Shown here: positions 52,400 to 61,902 of the stretch, piece by piece | Position numbering within the stretch: the first letter of the stretch is position 1 | How the letters are laid out: every line of letters begins with the position of its first letter | Source: Pseudomonas sp. PB120 | GTDB taxonomy: Bacteria > Pseudomonadota > Gammaproteobacteria > Pseudomonadales > Pseudomonadaceae | Assembly (NCBI RefSeq): GCF_009761815.1 | Contig: NZ_RWIN01000015.1 | Span: 1 to 64,000 of the forward strand | Direction: 5' to 3' | Length of the DNA: 64,000 nucleotides | Program-made: the position numbers and the translations under genes | The notes under the pieces: model-generated | The model's database searches: none | What the model was told of the DNA's origin: nothing | The model's input: the letters and a program-made list of their open reading frames with translations, nothing else

Positions 52400-54304
52400 G
52401 TGCCCCACGGTAATCAGCTGTCCGTTGTGCAAATCAACAAGCTGCGCCTGCGCGCCGTGCAACTGCGCATCGGCGGCAGCACGCTCAAAGCCATCAACCA
52501 GGACACCGGGCTCTCGTCGCCGACCATCATTTCTGCGTACAAGGCGTGGCAAGCCGGTGGATGGAGTGCCGTGCCCGTACGCGAGCGCGGACGCAAACAA
52601 GGTGAAGGCCGCAGCCTTTCCGCCGAGCAGGAACAGAACATCTACCTGTTGTTGGTCAGCACGCCGCCGGAGCGGCACCAGTTGCCGTTCCTGCTCTGGC
52701 AACTGGAAGCGATGCAGGCGCTGGTCAAGCGCCTGCACGGTATCGACTTGCCCGAGCGCACCGCCGCCCATTACCTGCAACGCTGGCAACTCAATGCCGA
52801 GCGCCCGGCCAAGCGCGTCGCCAATGCTTCGCTGGCGGTGCAGCGTTGGTACCGCAGCACTTACCGGGACATTCTCGAACAGTCCCGCGCGCAGAACGGC
52901 GAGATTCACTGGATCGATGACTACGGTGCGCGCAACGACCAGGGCAAGCTCAGTTACGGCGTGCTGCGCGCGGTGAGCAATCGCGGCAAGGTGTTATGGC
53001 TGCCTTACGAGGACGGACTGCGCGCGCCCCACCTGGAAGCCTTCTTCGACCGCCTCTATCGCTCGGCCGACCGCAAAGTGTTTGCCCTGCTCTCGGGCAT
53101 GCACTGGCAACGCGCCGCGACCTTCATCACCTGGGCCGGCGAGCGCGCCGAACGCCTGCATCTGTTTCACCTGCCCGAAGCCAGCGCCATGTTGTGCGGC
53201 GCCCGTGAACTGGCGACCCAGATCAATTCACAAGCCGCGCGCATTGGCCATGACGACGCGCCAAAAGCGGTCGTCCCGCCCTTGCCTCGCGACCCCATGC
53301 TGCAGATGTTGCGCCTGATGTTAAAACATCAAGTCGCGCATAAGTCCGAATCGCAGCAGTTGTACGTTGATAAACGACAACAACAAAAAGCGAGAGGAAA
53401 AACTATGACGCTTACCCACCTGCAACGACTGGAGGCCGAAAGCATCCAGGCAATGCGCGAGGTTGTCGCCGAAGCCGACAACCCGGTCATGCTCTACTCC
53501 GTCGGCAAGGACAGCGCGGTCATGCTGCACCTGGCGATGAAGGCCTTTTACCCGGCCAAGCCACCCTTCCCTTTACTGCACGTCGATACCACCTGGAAGT
53601 TCCAGGAGATGTATCGCTTCCGCGATCAGATGGTGGCCAAGCTCAACGTCGACCTGCTGACCCACATCAACCCCGAAGGCATTGAAATGGGCATCAGCCC
53701 GTTCAAGCACGGGTCGCAGATCCACACCGACATCATGAAGACCGAGGGCCTGAAACAGGCGCTGGATCATTACGGTTTCGATGCGGCGTTCGGCGGTGCA
53801 CGTCGCGACGAAGAAAAATCCCGGGCCAAGGAACGGATTTTCTCTTTCCGCTCCGACCAGCACCGCTGGGACCCGAAGAACCAGCGCCCGGAACTCTGGC
53901 ACCTGTACAACACGCGCAAACACAAGGGCGAATCGATCCGCGTGTTCCCGCTCTCCAACTGGACCGAGCTGGACATCTGGCAATACATCTACCTGGAAAA
54001 CATCCCGATCGTACCGTTGTACTTCGCCGCGCCGCGCCCGGTGGTCGAGCGTGACGGGATGCTGATCATGGTCGATGACGAACGCATGCCACTCAACCCG
54101 GGTGAAGTGCCGATGATTCGCAACGTGCGCTTCCGCACCCTCGGTTGCTACCCGCTCACCGGTGCCGTCGAGTCCGATGCCGACACGCTGCCCAAGATCA
54201 TTCAGGAAATGCTGCTGACCCGCACATCCGAGCGTCAGGGGCGAATGATCGACCACGACTCGTCCGCATCGATGGAGAAGAAAAAACAAGAGGGGTATTT
54301 CTAA
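52400..54304 (+). CDS. degenerate IS630-type transposase domain fused in frame to CysD
   Basis: A GTG at 52400, with AGGAG five bases upstream, opens a 634-residue frame. Residues 8-60 form a helix-turn-helix ([19 protein letters not shown], then [16 protein letters not shown]). Residues 70-165 resemble the IS630 linker ([25 protein letters not shown]). Residues 165-275 are a DDE-like core ([40 protein letters not shown]). The core appears to lack the second Asp (Ser in LLSGMHW) and the final Glu. No stop separates it from CysD, which begins at residue 336. The frame may make a fusion, or CysD may mostly start at its own ATG at 53405. Confidence 0.6.
   Translation: MPHGNQLSVVQINKLRLRAVQLRIGGSTLKAINQDTGLSSPTIISAYKAWQAGGWSAVPVRERGRKQGEGRSLSAEQEQNIYLLLVSTPPERHQLPFLLWQLEAMQALVKRLHGIDLPERTAAHYLQRWQLNAERPAKRVANASLAVQRWYRSTYRDILEQSRAQNGEIHWIDDYGARNDQGKLSYGVLRAVSNRGKVLWLPYEDGLRAPHLEAFFDRLYRSADRKVFALLSGMHWQRAATFITWAGERAERLHLFHLPEASAMLCGARELATQINSQAARIGHDDAPKAVVPPLPRDPMLQMLRLMLKHQVAHKSESQQLYVDKRQQQKARGKTMTLTHLQRLEAESIQAMREVVAEADNPVMLYSVGKDSAVMLHLAMKAFYPAKPPFPLLHVDTTWKFQEMYRFRDQMVAKLNVDLLTHINPEGIEMGISPFKHGSQIHTDIMKTEGLKQALDHYGFDAAFGGARRDEEKSRAKERIFSFRSDQHRWDPKNQRPELWHLYNTRKHKGESIRVFPLSNWTELDIWQYIYLENIPIVPLYFAAPRPVVERDGMLIMVDDERMPLNPGEVPMIRNVRFRTLGCYPLTGAVESDADTLPKIIQEMLLTRTSERQGRMIDHDSSASMEKKKQEGYF
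53405..54304 (+). CDS. cysD: sulfate adenylyltransferase subunit 2 CysD
   Basis: This 299-residue PAPS-reductase/ATP-pyrophosphatase-fold protein has the PP-loop ([20 protein letters not shown]), [21 protein letters not shown] and [14 protein letters not shown]. It makes APS from sulfate and ATP with CysN. AGAGG seven bases before the ATG argues for initiation at 53405, although the frame is open upstream. Its stop overlaps the cysNC start (TAATG). Pseudomonads usually carry their assimilatory cysD-cysNC elsewhere, so this may be a dedicated second copy; that cannot be checked here. Confidence 0.92.
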   Translation: MTLTHLQRLEAESIQAMREVVAEADNPVMLYSVGKDSAVMLHLAMKAFYPAKPPFPLLHVDTTWKFQEMYRFRDQMVAKLNVDLLTHINPEGIEMGISPFKHGSQIHTDIMKTEGLKQALDHYGFDAAFGGARRDEEKSRAKERIFSFRSDQHRWDPKNQRPELWHLYNTRKHKGESIRVFPLSNWTELDIWQYIYLENIPIVPLYFAAPRPVVERDGMLIMVDDERMPLNPGEVPMIRNVRFRTLGCYPLTGAVESDADTLPKIIQEMLLTRTSERQGRMIDHDSSASMEKKKQEGYF

Positions 54305-56217
54305 TGGCACACGTATCTGACCTGATTGCCGAGGATATCGGGCAATACCTCAAGGCCCACGAGCACAAGAGCCTGCTGCGTTTCATCACGTGCGGCAGCG
54401 TGGACGATGGCAAGAGCACCCTGATCGGCCGCCTGCTCTACGACTCGAAAATGCTCTTCGAAGACCAGATGGAAGCACTGGAGGCCGACTCCAAAAAGGA
54501 CGGCACCCAGGGCGGTGATCTGGACTTCGCCCTGTTGGTGGACGGCCTCGCCGCCGAGCGCGAACAAGGCATCACCATCGACGTGGCCTACCGTTTCTTC
54601 TCCACCGACCGCCGCAAGTTCATCGTCGCCGATACCCCGGGCCACGAGCAGTACACCCGCAACATGGTGACCGGTGCTTCCACCGCTGATGTGGCGGTGG
54701 TGATGATCGACGCCCGACGCGGCGTGCTGACTCAGTCCCGGCGCCACAGCTACCTGGCTTCGCTGATCGGCATTCGCAAGGTGGTCCTGGCCGTCAACAA
54801 GATGGACTTGATGGACTACTCGGAGAAAGTCTTCAACGCCATCGTCGACGACTACCGCGCCTTCGCCAAGCAGATCAACCTGAACGATGTCACCGCCATT
54901 CCGATGTCCGCGCTGCGGGGTGAAAACATCACCGAGCAAAGCGAACACATGCCCTGGTACCGCGGCACCACGCTGATGGGCTACCTGGAAACGGTCGAGA
55001 TCGACGAGGCGCACCAGCAGAAACTGTCGTTCCGCATGCCGGTGCAGTGGGTCAACCGGCCCAACCTGGATTTCCGTGGATTCACCGGCACCATCGCCAG
55101 CGGCGTGATTCATCCCGGTGACCGCGTACGCGTGTTGCCGGCCGGACAAGAGAGTCGCATCTCGCGCATCGTTACCCTCGACGGTGACCTGCAACAGGCC
55201 GTGGCCGGACAGTCCATCACCCTGACCCTGACCGACGAAGTCGATTGCAGCCGTGGCGATGTGCTGTCCACCGCAGAGGACCCGGCCAGCGTCGCGGACC
55301 AGTTCCAGGTCAACCTGATCTGGATGCACGAACAGCCGATGCTCGCCGGTCGCCCCTACCTGATGAAGATCGGCGGCAAGACCTTGTCGGTCACCCTGGC
55401 GGTGCCCAAGTACAAGATCAACGTCAACACCATGGAGCACCTGGCGGCCAAGGAACTGGCGCTGAACGAGATTGGCGTGTGCAACCTCTTCACCAGCCAG
55501 CCGATCGCGTTCGATGCCTACAAGAACAACCGCGAAACCGGCAGCTTCATCCTCATCGACCGCCTGACCAACGCCACCGTCGGCGCCGGCCTGATCGAGT
55601 TTTCCCTGCGCCGTTCGCAGAACATCCACATGCAGCACGTGGATGTGAACAAGAAGGCACGCGCTGAACAAATGGGCCAGCAACCGGTGCTGCTGTGGTT
55701 CACCGGTTTGTCGGGCGCCGGCAAATCGGCCATCGCCAACCTGCTGGAAACCCGCCTCTACGCTCGCGGTCGCCACACCTACTTGCTTGATGGCGACAAC
55801 GTGCGCCACGGCCTCAACCGCGACCTGGGCTTCACCGACGCCGACCGTGTGGAAAACATCCGCCGGGTGGCCGAGGTGTCCAAGTTGTTCGTCGATGCCG
55901 GGATGATTGTGTTGACGGCGTTCATCTCGCCGTTCCGTTCCGAGCGCGACATGGCGCGCAGCCTGCTGCAGGAAGGCGAGTTCATCGAGATCTTCGTCGA
56001 CACGCCGCTATCGGTCGCGGAAGAGCGTGATCCCAAGGGCCTGTACAAGAAAGTTCGTCGCGGCGAACTGAAGAACTTCACCGGCATCGACTCGCCTTAC
56101 GAGGTGCCCAACAAGCCGGACATCCACATCGAGACCAGCAAGCTGACGCCCGAGGGCGCGGTGGATCGCATCCTCGCCGTGTTGACCGAGCGCGGCATCA
56201 TCGGCAAGGACCTCTAA
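54304..56217 (+). CDS. cysNC: CysNC, sulfate adenylyltransferase GTPase subunit fused to APS kinase
   Basis: The 637-residue protein has a CysN GTPase (residues 1-440: [29 protein letters not shown]) and then an APS kinase CysC (from about residue 455: [47 protein letters not shown]). With CysD it converts sulfate to APS and phosphorylates APS to PAPS. The start overlaps the cysD stop. All nucleotide-binding motifs look intact. Confidence 0.96.
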   Translation: MAHVSDLIAEDIGQYLKAHEHKSLLRFITCGSVDDGKSTLIGRLLYDSKMLFEDQMEALEADSKKDGTQGGDLDFALLVDGLAAEREQGITIDVAYRFFSTDRRKFIVADTPGHEQYTRNMVTGASTADVAVVMIDARRGVLTQSRRHSYLASLIGIRKVVLAVNKMDLMDYSEKVFNAIVDDYRAFAKQINLNDVTAIPMSALRGENITEQSEHMPWYRGTTLMGYLETVEIDEAHQQKLSFRMPVQWVNRPNLDFRGFTGTIASGVIHPGDRVRVLPAGQESRISRIVTLDGDLQQAVAGQSITLTLTDEVDCSRGDVLSTAEDPASVADQFQVNLIWMHEQPMLAGRPYLMKIGGKTLSVTLAVPKYKINVNTMEHLAAKELALNEIGVCNLFTSQPIAFDAYKNNRETGSFILIDRLTNATVGAGLIEFSLRRSQNIHMQHVDVNKKARAEQMGQQPVLLWFTGLSGAGKSAIANLLETRLYARGRHTYLLDGDNVRHGLNRDLGFTDADRVENIRRVAEVSKLFVDAGMIVLTAFISPFRSERDMARSLLQEGEFIEIFVDTPLSVAEERDPKGLYKKVRRGELKNFTGIDSPYEVPNKPDIHIETSKLTPEGAVDRILAVLTERGIIGKDL

Positions 56218-56224
56218 TCCCATT

Positions 56225-56267
56225 GCCCGGCACGCCGGGCCTCAAACGGGCACCGCTGCGGCGGTGC
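56225..56267 (+). repeat. two consecutive hairpins between cysNC and the DUF1214 gene
   Basis: GCCCGG-CACG-CCGGGC (56225-56240) and GCACCGC-N4-GCGGTGC (56250-56267) lie in the 75-base gap. Neither has a T-run. They may stabilise or attenuate the message between the PAPS-synthesis genes and the sulfotransferase genes. Confidence 0.55.
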
Positions 56268-56292
56268 TCGCCTCACTCAAGAGAGTCTAACA

Positions 56293-57405
56293 ATGACAAT
56301 CAGCTCTATTGACGAACAACAGCTATTGACCGGCCAGACCTGGGCCACGTTCTGCGATCACCTCAAGCGCTGCGGCGAGCAGATCCTGCGCCCCGAAGCG
56401 CCGGCCGATGCGGCCACCCGTGCCGAAGGCTTCCGCTACCTCACGCGCCTGCTGCGCATCGGCCTGGAAATGCACATCGAGTTTGCCGATCCGGCGTTTC
56501 CCAGCTTCTTCAAAACCTCCCACGAGACCGCGAAGATTGGTGCCGACAACCCGGACAACCTCTACGAGTACTCGCGCCTGGACGGCACGCTGGAATACCG
56601 CATCAAAGGCCAGCGCGGCAGCGTGGCCTACCTGAGCTTCGGCACCCAGAAAGGCGGTTACGAAACCGACGGCACCCTGATCCAGACCGGCTTCATCGAC
56701 GCCAGCCAACTGCACGTCGATGCCCAGGGCAATTTCGAAATCATCCTCAGCACCGAGCCGCAACCCGGTAATTGGCTGAAGATGGAAGACACCACCAACG
56801 CCCTGATCGTGCGCCAGACGTTTCTTGACCGTCGCAGCGAAGTGCCGGCCAAGCTGAGCATCGAACGCATCGGCACCGACAGCAAGCCGCAGGCACTTGA
56901 CCCGGCGACGTTCCAGCAGGGCCTGGCGCGGGTGTCGAGCTTCGTCGAAAACACCGCCAGGCTGTTCGCCGACTGGAGCCAAAGCTACCTGCCGCACAGC
57001 AATCAACTGCCTCCGGCCAACCAGGCGCTGTGCCAGTCCGTGGGCGGCGACCCGAACATTTTCTATTACCACTCGCACTGGGCGCTGGCCGAGGACGAAG
57101 CACTGGTCATCCACATCGATAAAGTGCCGGACTGCGATTTCTGGAACCTGCAGATCAACAACTACTGGATGGAATCGCTGGACTACCGCTACCACCAGAT
57201 CTGCTTCAACAAACACCAGGCCCAATACGACGACAACGGCGGCGTGACCCTGGTGCTCAGCGAGCGCGACCCGGGCGTGAACAACTGGCTGCAAACCGCT
57301 GGCGTGCGTCAAGGCACAATGTGCCTGCGCTGGGTCGGTGCCAAGGAGCAATGCCACCCCACCACGCGCGTCGTCAACCTGTCTGCTGTGGCGGAGGCCG
57401 TATGA
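56293..57405 (+). CDS. DUF1214-like protein, part of the sulfation cluster
   Basis: The 370-residue soluble protein has no signal peptide. The C-terminal part (CDFWNLQINNYWMESLDYRY, LVLSERDPGVNNWLQTAG, CLRWVG) resembles DUF1214. The N-terminal half (EGFRYLTRLLRIGLEMHIEF, YEYSRLDGTLEYRIKGQRG) is of the type seen next to bacterial sulfotransferases. Its last bases overlap the sulfotransferase start as ATGA, so the two are coupled and probably act together. Its activity is not known. Confidence 0.78.
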   Translation: MTISSIDEQQLLTGQTWATFCDHLKRCGEQILRPEAPADAATRAEGFRYLTRLLRIGLEMHIEFADPAFPSFFKTSHETAKIGADNPDNLYEYSRLDGTLEYRIKGQRGSVAYLSFGTQKGGYETDGTLIQTGFIDASQLHVDAQGNFEIILSTEPQPGNWLKMEDTTNALIVRQTFLDRRSEVPAKLSIERIGTDSKPQALDPATFQQGLARVSSFVENTARLFADWSQSYLPHSNQLPPANQALCQSVGGDPNIFYYHSHWALAEDEALVIHIDKVPDCDFWNLQINNYWMESLDYRYHQICFNKHQAQYDDNGGVTLVLSERDPGVNNWLQTAGVRQGTMCLRWVGAKEQCHPTTRVVNLSAVAEAV

Positions 57406-58589
57406 ACGCCCTCACCCGCATTGAAGACCTGACCGTCGAAAAGCTGTTGACCAGCGCCATCGCACGCGCCAACGGCCTGAGTGATTTTGGCGACGACAAC
57501 TACCGCGAGTCGTTGCAGGCGTTGCTCGAGGCCCTGGCCGCAGAAGCCCGGCTGTCGCCGTCCGGCCTGTATTTGCTGGAAGAACGGCTGGTGGGGCAAC
57601 TGGTCAACCGTCTGGTGATGGAAGACTACCTGCGCCGTTATCCGGAAATAACCGAGGTGTCGATCGACGATCCACTGGTCATCGTCGGTTTGCCGCGCAC
57701 CGGCACCACCATGCTTCAGCGCACGCTGGCGGTTGACCCGCGCTTCTACTCGGCGGCATGGTGGGAAACCCGTTTCCCGGCACCGCTGCCGGACGAGACC
57801 CTGGCCGCACCGTCCAAGCGCATCGCCCAAGCCAAGGCCGAAGTCGACCTGATGGCCGAAGTGATTCCGCAGATCCTCGCGATCCACCCGCTGGATGCCA
57901 TGCTCTGCGACGAAGAGTTCATGCTCATGGAACACTCGTTCATGTGCGCCATGGACGCCTACGTCAACGTACCCAGCTACACCCGCTGGCTCGATCAGCA
58001 AGACCAGCGCCCGGTCTACACCCAGTTGAAAAAGATGCTGCAGTTCCTGCAGTGGCAGAAAAAACAACGGGGTGAACCCGCCGGCCAACGCTGGTTGCTC
58101 AAGGCGCCGCAACACCTGCATACCCTGCATTTGCTGCTGGACGTGTTCCCGAATGCCCAGGTGATTCTGACCCACCGCGAACCGGCGCAGACCATCCCGT
58201 CCATGGCGAGCATGGCCCACACCCTGTGGCAGATGTACAGCGACGACCCGGACCCGAAAGCCGCCGGCGAGCAATGGAACAACCGCATGGCCCGGGGCAT
58301 CCGTCACACCATGCAGGTTCGTGAGCAGCACGCGGCCGGGCGTTTCCTCGACATCCACTTCGCCGACACCGTGACCCAGCCGCTGCAAGTCCTGGAGAAG
58401 GTCTACGCCTTCGCCAACCTGCCGTTTACCGACAAGGCCCGCGCCGATGCGCAGGCCTGGCTGTCGCAAAACAGCCGGGAAAAGCGCGCCAGCCACGACT
58501 ACAGCCTGGAGCGTTTTGGCCTGAATGAAACGCAGATGACCGAGGACTACCGCGAATACCGCGCCCGTCACTTGAGCGTCAATCACTAA
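57402..58589 (+). CDS. PAPS-dependent sulfotransferase family protein
   Basis: The 395-residue protein has the 5'-phosphosulfate-binding loop (VIVGLPRTGTTMLQRTLA, about residue 90) and the 3'-phosphate-binding region (VILTHREPAQTIPSMASM). Long helical N- and C-terminal parts are typical of the larger bacterial Sulfotransfer_3-like group. It would transfer sulfate from PAPS to an acceptor. The upstream cysD-cysNC genes supply PAPS, and cysQ removes PAP. It overlaps the DUF1214 gene by four bases. The acceptor is unknown. Confidence 0.88.
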   Translation: MNALTRIEDLTVEKLLTSAIARANGLSDFGDDNYRESLQALLEALAAEARLSPSGLYLLEERLVGQLVNRLVMEDYLRRYPEITEVSIDDPLVIVGLPRTGTTMLQRTLAVDPRFYSAAWWETRFPAPLPDETLAAPSKRIAQAKAEVDLMAEVIPQILAIHPLDAMLCDEEFMLMEHSFMCAMDAYVNVPSYTRWLDQQDQRPVYTQLKKMLQFLQWQKKQRGEPAGQRWLLKAPQHLHTLHLLLDVFPNAQVILTHREPAQTIPSMASMAHTLWQMYSDDPDPKAAGEQWNNRMARGIRHTMQVREQHAAGRFLDIHFADTVTQPLQVLEKVYAFANLPFTDKARADAQAWLSQNSREKRASHDYSLERFGLNETQMTEDYREYRARHLSVNH

Positions 58590-58606
58590 GCACGGGGGAA
58601 GCATTC

Positions 58607-59323
58607 ATGGAAAAAATCATGTTGACCTTGTGGAAGCCGACACAACCGAGCGCCGAGCAATGGCGCCCGGATTTGCTCGGCCTTCGCGACGAACTGGTGC
58701 GTGCCGGCGCCCACACTATCCGCGTCATGCTGGCCGATGACGCAGTGGCCGCCGCCCACGCCCAGTGCATCACCAACAGCGCCGCGCCCTTGGACGGGCT
58801 GCTGTCGTTGTGGCTGGACAGTGCCTCGCAATGGCCCGCGATCAACAAGATCGTGGCGCCATTGACCCGCCGCCTGGAGGCGTATCTGGTGCTGGAATCC
58901 GAGCCCTACCCCGAAGAACGCCAGGCCCGTGCCGCTCAATACCAGGTGCCACTTGGCGAGCGCACACCCGGCATGAATCAGGTGGCGCTGCTGCACAAGC
59001 CCCACCGGTTGAGCTACGAGCAATGGTACGACGCCTGGCGCAACGGGCACGGGCCCAAGGCCTATCCGTTGCAGTCGATCTTCGGCTACCGCCAGAACAC
59101 CGTGGTGCGCTCGCTGACGTTTGGCGCGCCGGTGCTGCATGCCATCGTCGAAGAAAACTTCCCGCCCGAAGCCATCGGCAATCAGCAGGGGTTCTTTGCT
59201 GCGCTGGGCGACCCGGACACCTGCGCAAAGCGCCAGCAGGCCATGTACGAGTCGACCAGCCAGTTCATCGACTTCGACAAAATCGACTGCATCCAAACCA
59301 GCCAATACCAGCTCAGCGAGTGA
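58607..59323 (+). CDS. EthD-like protein of unknown function
   Basis: The 238-residue protein contains two dimeric alpha/beta barrel-like halves. The second half has the EthD-type signature (LLHKPHRLSYEQWYDAWRNG, then FGYRQNTVVRSLTFG). There is no signal peptide. It follows the sulfotransferase by 17 bases in the same operon, with a GGGGGAAG ribosome binding site. EthD-domain proteins act as accessory or degrading enzymes in ether and aromatic metabolism; the role here is unknown. Confidence 0.75.
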   Translation: MEKIMLTLWKPTQPSAEQWRPDLLGLRDELVRAGAHTIRVMLADDAVAAAHAQCITNSAAPLDGLLSLWLDSASQWPAINKIVAPLTRRLEAYLVLESEPYPEERQARAAQYQVPLGERTPGMNQVALLHKPHRLSYEQWYDAWRNGHGPKAYPLQSIFGYRQNTVVRSLTFGAPVLHAIVEENFPPEAIGNQQGFFAALGDPDTCAKRQQAMYESTSQFIDFDKIDCIQTSQYQLSE

Positions 59324-59345
59324 ACAGCCCTCAAGGAGGCTTTCC

Positions 59346-59801
59346 ATGTTGGACCTAGAAGCAATCGAGCTGATCAAACAGCTCAAGGCGCGATATTTCC
59401 GCGCCATCGACACCTGCAATATCGAGATGCTCCAGGCCATGCTCACCGAAGACATCGCCCTGTCGTTCAAGAGCCCGGCCTACGAGTTCCACGTCAAAGG
59501 CCTGGGCGATGCGCTGGATTTCTACCGCACCTCGTTCACCAAGACCCGCCTGGCCACCCACAACGGCCATACCCCTGAAATCGACGTCGATGGCGACCAC
59601 GCCACGGCGCTTTGGTACCTGAGCTACGTGTTCATCAACCTCGAGGACAACACCCACCTGCATGGCAGCGCGATTTACCAGGATCGCTACGTCAAGCGCG
59701 ACGGGCGCTGGATGATCGCCGAGACGGGTTACGAAACCTTGCTCGAGACGATCCAGCCCTTGAGCGAACAGCTGCAGATCACCTCCAGACCCATCAACTG
59801 A
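59346..59801 (+). CDS. SnoaL-like protein, copy 1
   Basis: The 151-residue NTF2/SnoaL-fold protein (LEAIELIKQLKARYFRAIDT, then HNGHTPEIDVDGDHATALWYL) is of the same length as the copy at 61204 and shares most of its sequence with it. AAGGAGG precedes the ATG. Such proteins can be small cyclases, hydroxylases or binding proteins. It is part of the plus-strand operon. Confidence 0.82.
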   Translation: MLDLEAIELIKQLKARYFRAIDTCNIEMLQAMLTEDIALSFKSPAYEFHVKGLGDALDFYRTSFTKTRLATHNGHTPEIDVDGDHATALWYLSYVFINLEDNTHLHGSAIYQDRYVKRDGRWMIAETGYETLLETIQPLSEQLQITSRPIN

Positions 59802-59821
59802 ACGCACGACAGGAGACCGTC

Positions 59822-60289
59822 ATGGCCAGAGCCGAAAACATCGTCACCTCCCACACGGTGGAGATCAACGCCCCCGCCCGCGTGGTCTGGGCAGTGCTGA
59901 TTGATCTGGAGAATTACCACCAGTGGAACAGCTTTTGTCCGAGCATCCGTTGCGGCCTGCAGATCGGCGACGAAGTGCACATGCAAGTGCTGACGCCTGA
60001 TACCGGCGAGACCGTTCCGGTATTCGAATACCTCGTGGCGTGCGACCCCGAGCAACTGTTGTCGTGGGAGCAGCGCCCCGTCCCGGAGAACATGGACGCC
60101 GCCCGCCGCGACCAGTACATCAAGGCCATCGATGACCACCGCTGCCGCTACTTCACCACCGACATTTTCCTGGGCCTGAACCAGGACACCATCATGCGAG
60201 AGCACGGGGCCTGGGTAAAAATAGGCTTCGACCAGATGGCCCTCGACCTGAAACGCCGCGCCGAAGAACTGTACGCCCGCGGCGCCTGA
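59822..60289 (+). CDS. SRPBCC-family (START/Bet v1-type) protein
   Basis: The 155-residue protein has the SRPBCC start (SHTVEINAPARVVWAVLIDL, NYHQWNSFCP) and a long C-terminal helix (GFDQMALDLKRRAEELYARG), a fold with a large hydrophobic cavity for lipid, steroid or polyketide ligands. It lies 20 bases after the SnoaL-like gene, with AGGAG before the ATG. It fits the idea of a hydrophobic substrate, but no activity can be assigned. Confidence 0.82.
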   Translation: MARAENIVTSHTVEINAPARVVWAVLIDLENYHQWNSFCPSIRCGLQIGDEVHMQVLTPDTGETVPVFEYLVACDPEQLLSWEQRPVPENMDAARRDQYIKAIDDHRCRYFTTDIFLGLNQDTIMREHGAWVKIGFDQMALDLKRRAEELYARGA

Positions 60290-60329
60290 GCAGCCCATTT
60301 CCCATCATAAAAACAAGAAGGTAATTGCC

Positions 60330-61121
60330 ATGTTGCTGAAAGATAAAGTTGTGATCATTTCCGGTATCGGTCCTGGCCTGGGCATCAAGCTCGCCGTACG
60401 GGCTGCGGAATATCAGGCCAAAGCGGTGGTGTTGGCCGCGCGTACACCGGCCAAGCTGGACCAGGCTGAAAAAGCCGTCCGCGATGCGGGCTACAGCACG
60501 CCTATCCTGAAAGTGCCTACCGACATTACCCAGCCCGACCAGTGCCAGACGCTCGCCGACCTGACGGTCGAGCACTTCGGCCGCATCGACATTTTGATCA
60601 ACTCCGCCTACGCCCATGGCGCCTGGGGCACGTCTTCCGCGTCGTCGATGGACGACTGGCGCAACGCGATGGACGTCAACCTGTTCGGCACGATGCACAT
60701 GACCCAGGCCGTGCTGCCGCAGATGAAGAAACAGAAGGTGGGCAGCATCGTCATGATCAACACCATGGCCACCCGCACCCCCAACCAGCTGGAATCCGGA
60801 TATGCCGTCTCCAAGGGCGCATTGAAAACCGCCGTACAGTACCTGGCCCAGGACCTCGGCCCGTTCGGCATCCGCGTCAACTCCACCTTCATGGGCTGGA
60901 TGTGGGGCGCGCCGGTGATGGGCTTTTTCAAGAGCGAAGCCCAGCGCCTGGGCGTCCCGATGGAGTCGCTGGTCGACCAGATCGCCCAACAGATCCCGCT
61001 GCGCAAGATCCCCGAAGACAGCGACTGCGCCATGGCCGCCCTGTACCTGGCCAGCGATTACGCCAAGGTCATTACCGGCGCACAACTGGACGTCAACGGC
61101 GGTCACTTCCTGCCTTGCTAA
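60330..61121 (+). CDS. short-chain dehydrogenase/reductase of the sulfation cluster
   Basis: The 263-residue SDR has an altered cofactor motif (ISGIGPGLGIKLA), a NSAY motif in place of NAG, and YAVSK for the Tyr-Lys pair. Thirteen residues before the Tyr, where the catalytic Ser usually is, Thr occurs (INTMATR). The ending TGAQLDVNGGHFLP is normal for the family. Activity is likely but the substrate pocket is unusual. It follows the SRPBCC gene by 40 bases. Confidence 0.88.
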   Translation: MLLKDKVVIISGIGPGLGIKLAVRAAEYQAKAVVLAARTPAKLDQAEKAVRDAGYSTPILKVPTDITQPDQCQTLADLTVEHFGRIDILINSAYAHGAWGTSSASSMDDWRNAMDVNLFGTMHMTQAVLPQMKKQKVGSIVMINTMATRTPNQLESGYAVSKGALKTAVQYLAQDLGPFGIRVNSTFMGWMWGAPVMGFFKSEAQRLGVPMESLVDQIAQQIPLRKIPEDSDCAMAALYLASDYAKVITGAQLDVNGGHFLPC

Positions 61122-61128
61122 CCAGCCC

Positions 61129-61150
61129 GAGGCGACAGCAATGTCGCCTC
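61129..61150 (+). terminator. hairpin after the SDR gene (weak terminator)
   Basis: GAGGCGACA-GCAA-TGTCGCCTC is a perfect 9-bp stem with a 4-base loop, but only TTTC follows. It begins seven bases past the SDR stop. Its core is almost the same as that of the terminator at 61677-61701, so the second SnoaL gene is bracketed by two related hairpins. Confidence 0.6.
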
Positions 61151-61203
61151 TTTCGGCTGCCTAAAGATTGGTCCTTCTGGCCATCGCCCCGGAGATTACC
61201 CAC

Positions 61204-61659
61204 ATGCTGGACCTCGTTGCCATCGAGCACATCAAACAGCTCAAGGCCCGCTACTTTCGCGGCATCGACACCTGCAACCTTGAGCTGCTGCGCACGCTTC
61301 TGGCCCCTGACGTGAAGATCCGTTTCGACAGTCCGACCTACCAGCTTGAACTCAACGGTCTGGAAGAAGCCATGGCGTTCTACCGCACCAGCTTCACCAG
61401 CCGTCGCTTCGGCATGCACAACGGCCATACCCCGGAAATAGTGGTCAACGGTGATGAAGCGACGGGGCTCTGGTACCTCAACGACCTGTTCATCAACCTC
61501 GATGAGCAAACCATGCTCAACGGCAGCGCGATCTATGAGGATCGCTACGTCAAGATTGAGGGCGAGTGGCGCATCCTCCACACCGGTTACAAGCGGCTGC
61601 TGGAAATGATCGGCCCGCTGGACGCCCAGTGGACAATCACTTCCAAACCGATCAACTGA
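61204..61659 (+). CDS. SnoaL-like protein, copy 2
   Basis: This 151-residue protein is a close relative of the copy at 59346: MLDLVAIEHIKQLKARYFRG, HNGHTPEIVVNGDEATGLWYL, and the same SKPIN-like ending (SRPIN in copy 1). An upstream frame extension from 61168 is possible but CGGAG favours this ATG. It is bracketed by two near-identical hairpins. The pair may form a heterodimer or act on successive intermediates. Confidence 0.82.
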   Translation: MLDLVAIEHIKQLKARYFRGIDTCNLELLRTLLAPDVKIRFDSPTYQLELNGLEEAMAFYRTSFTSRRFGMHNGHTPEIVVNGDEATGLWYLNDLFINLDEQTMLNGSAIYEDRYVKIEGEWRILHTGYKRLLEMIGPLDAQWTITSKPIN

Positions 61660-61676
61660 AGGACGAACCAATAGAC

Positions 61677-61701
61677 AAGGCGACAGAAATGTCGCCTTTT
61701 T
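61677..61701 (+). terminator. terminator of the sulfation operon
   Basis: AAGGCGACA-GAAA-TGTCGCCTT forms a 9-bp stem with a GAAA loop and is followed by TTT. It begins 18 bases past the stop of the second SnoaL gene, the last plus-strand gene in the window. Confidence 0.85.
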
Positions 61702-61721
61702 AATGCCCGATGCCGACCGCG

Positions 61722-61854
61722 TGTAGCAGCTGCCGAAGGCTGCGTTCGGCTGCGAAGCAGTCGTAAAATCAGAGAGTGCGGTGCATCAGGTACACCGAGG
61801 TCGCCGGGTTTACGACTGCTGCGCAGCCGGACGCAGCCTGCGGCAGCTGCTACA
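61722..61854. repeat. paired REP element (REPIN-like)
   Basis: TGTAGCAGCTGCCGAAGGCTG (first bases) and its inverted counterpart ending CGGCAGCTGCTACA flank about 90 bases that include a CGACTGCTTCGCAGCC-type inverted pair. This belongs to a third REP class common in Pseudomonas. It lies between the sulfation operon terminator and a minus-strand small gene. Confidence 0.8.
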
Positions 61855-61902
61855 GGGATTGCGTTGCGGCTGCGTCGGCGTGACGCAGCACGACCTTTGG
61901 CC

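Noticed and set aside
52400..53404. The transposase-like region considered as an active insertion sequence in front of cysD.
   Set aside because: No terminal inverted repeats or target duplication were found, and catalytic residues appear replaced.
54301..55809. A 502-residue minus-strand frame across cysNC.
   Set aside because: Antisense shadow; CysN and CysC motifs on the plus strand are complete.
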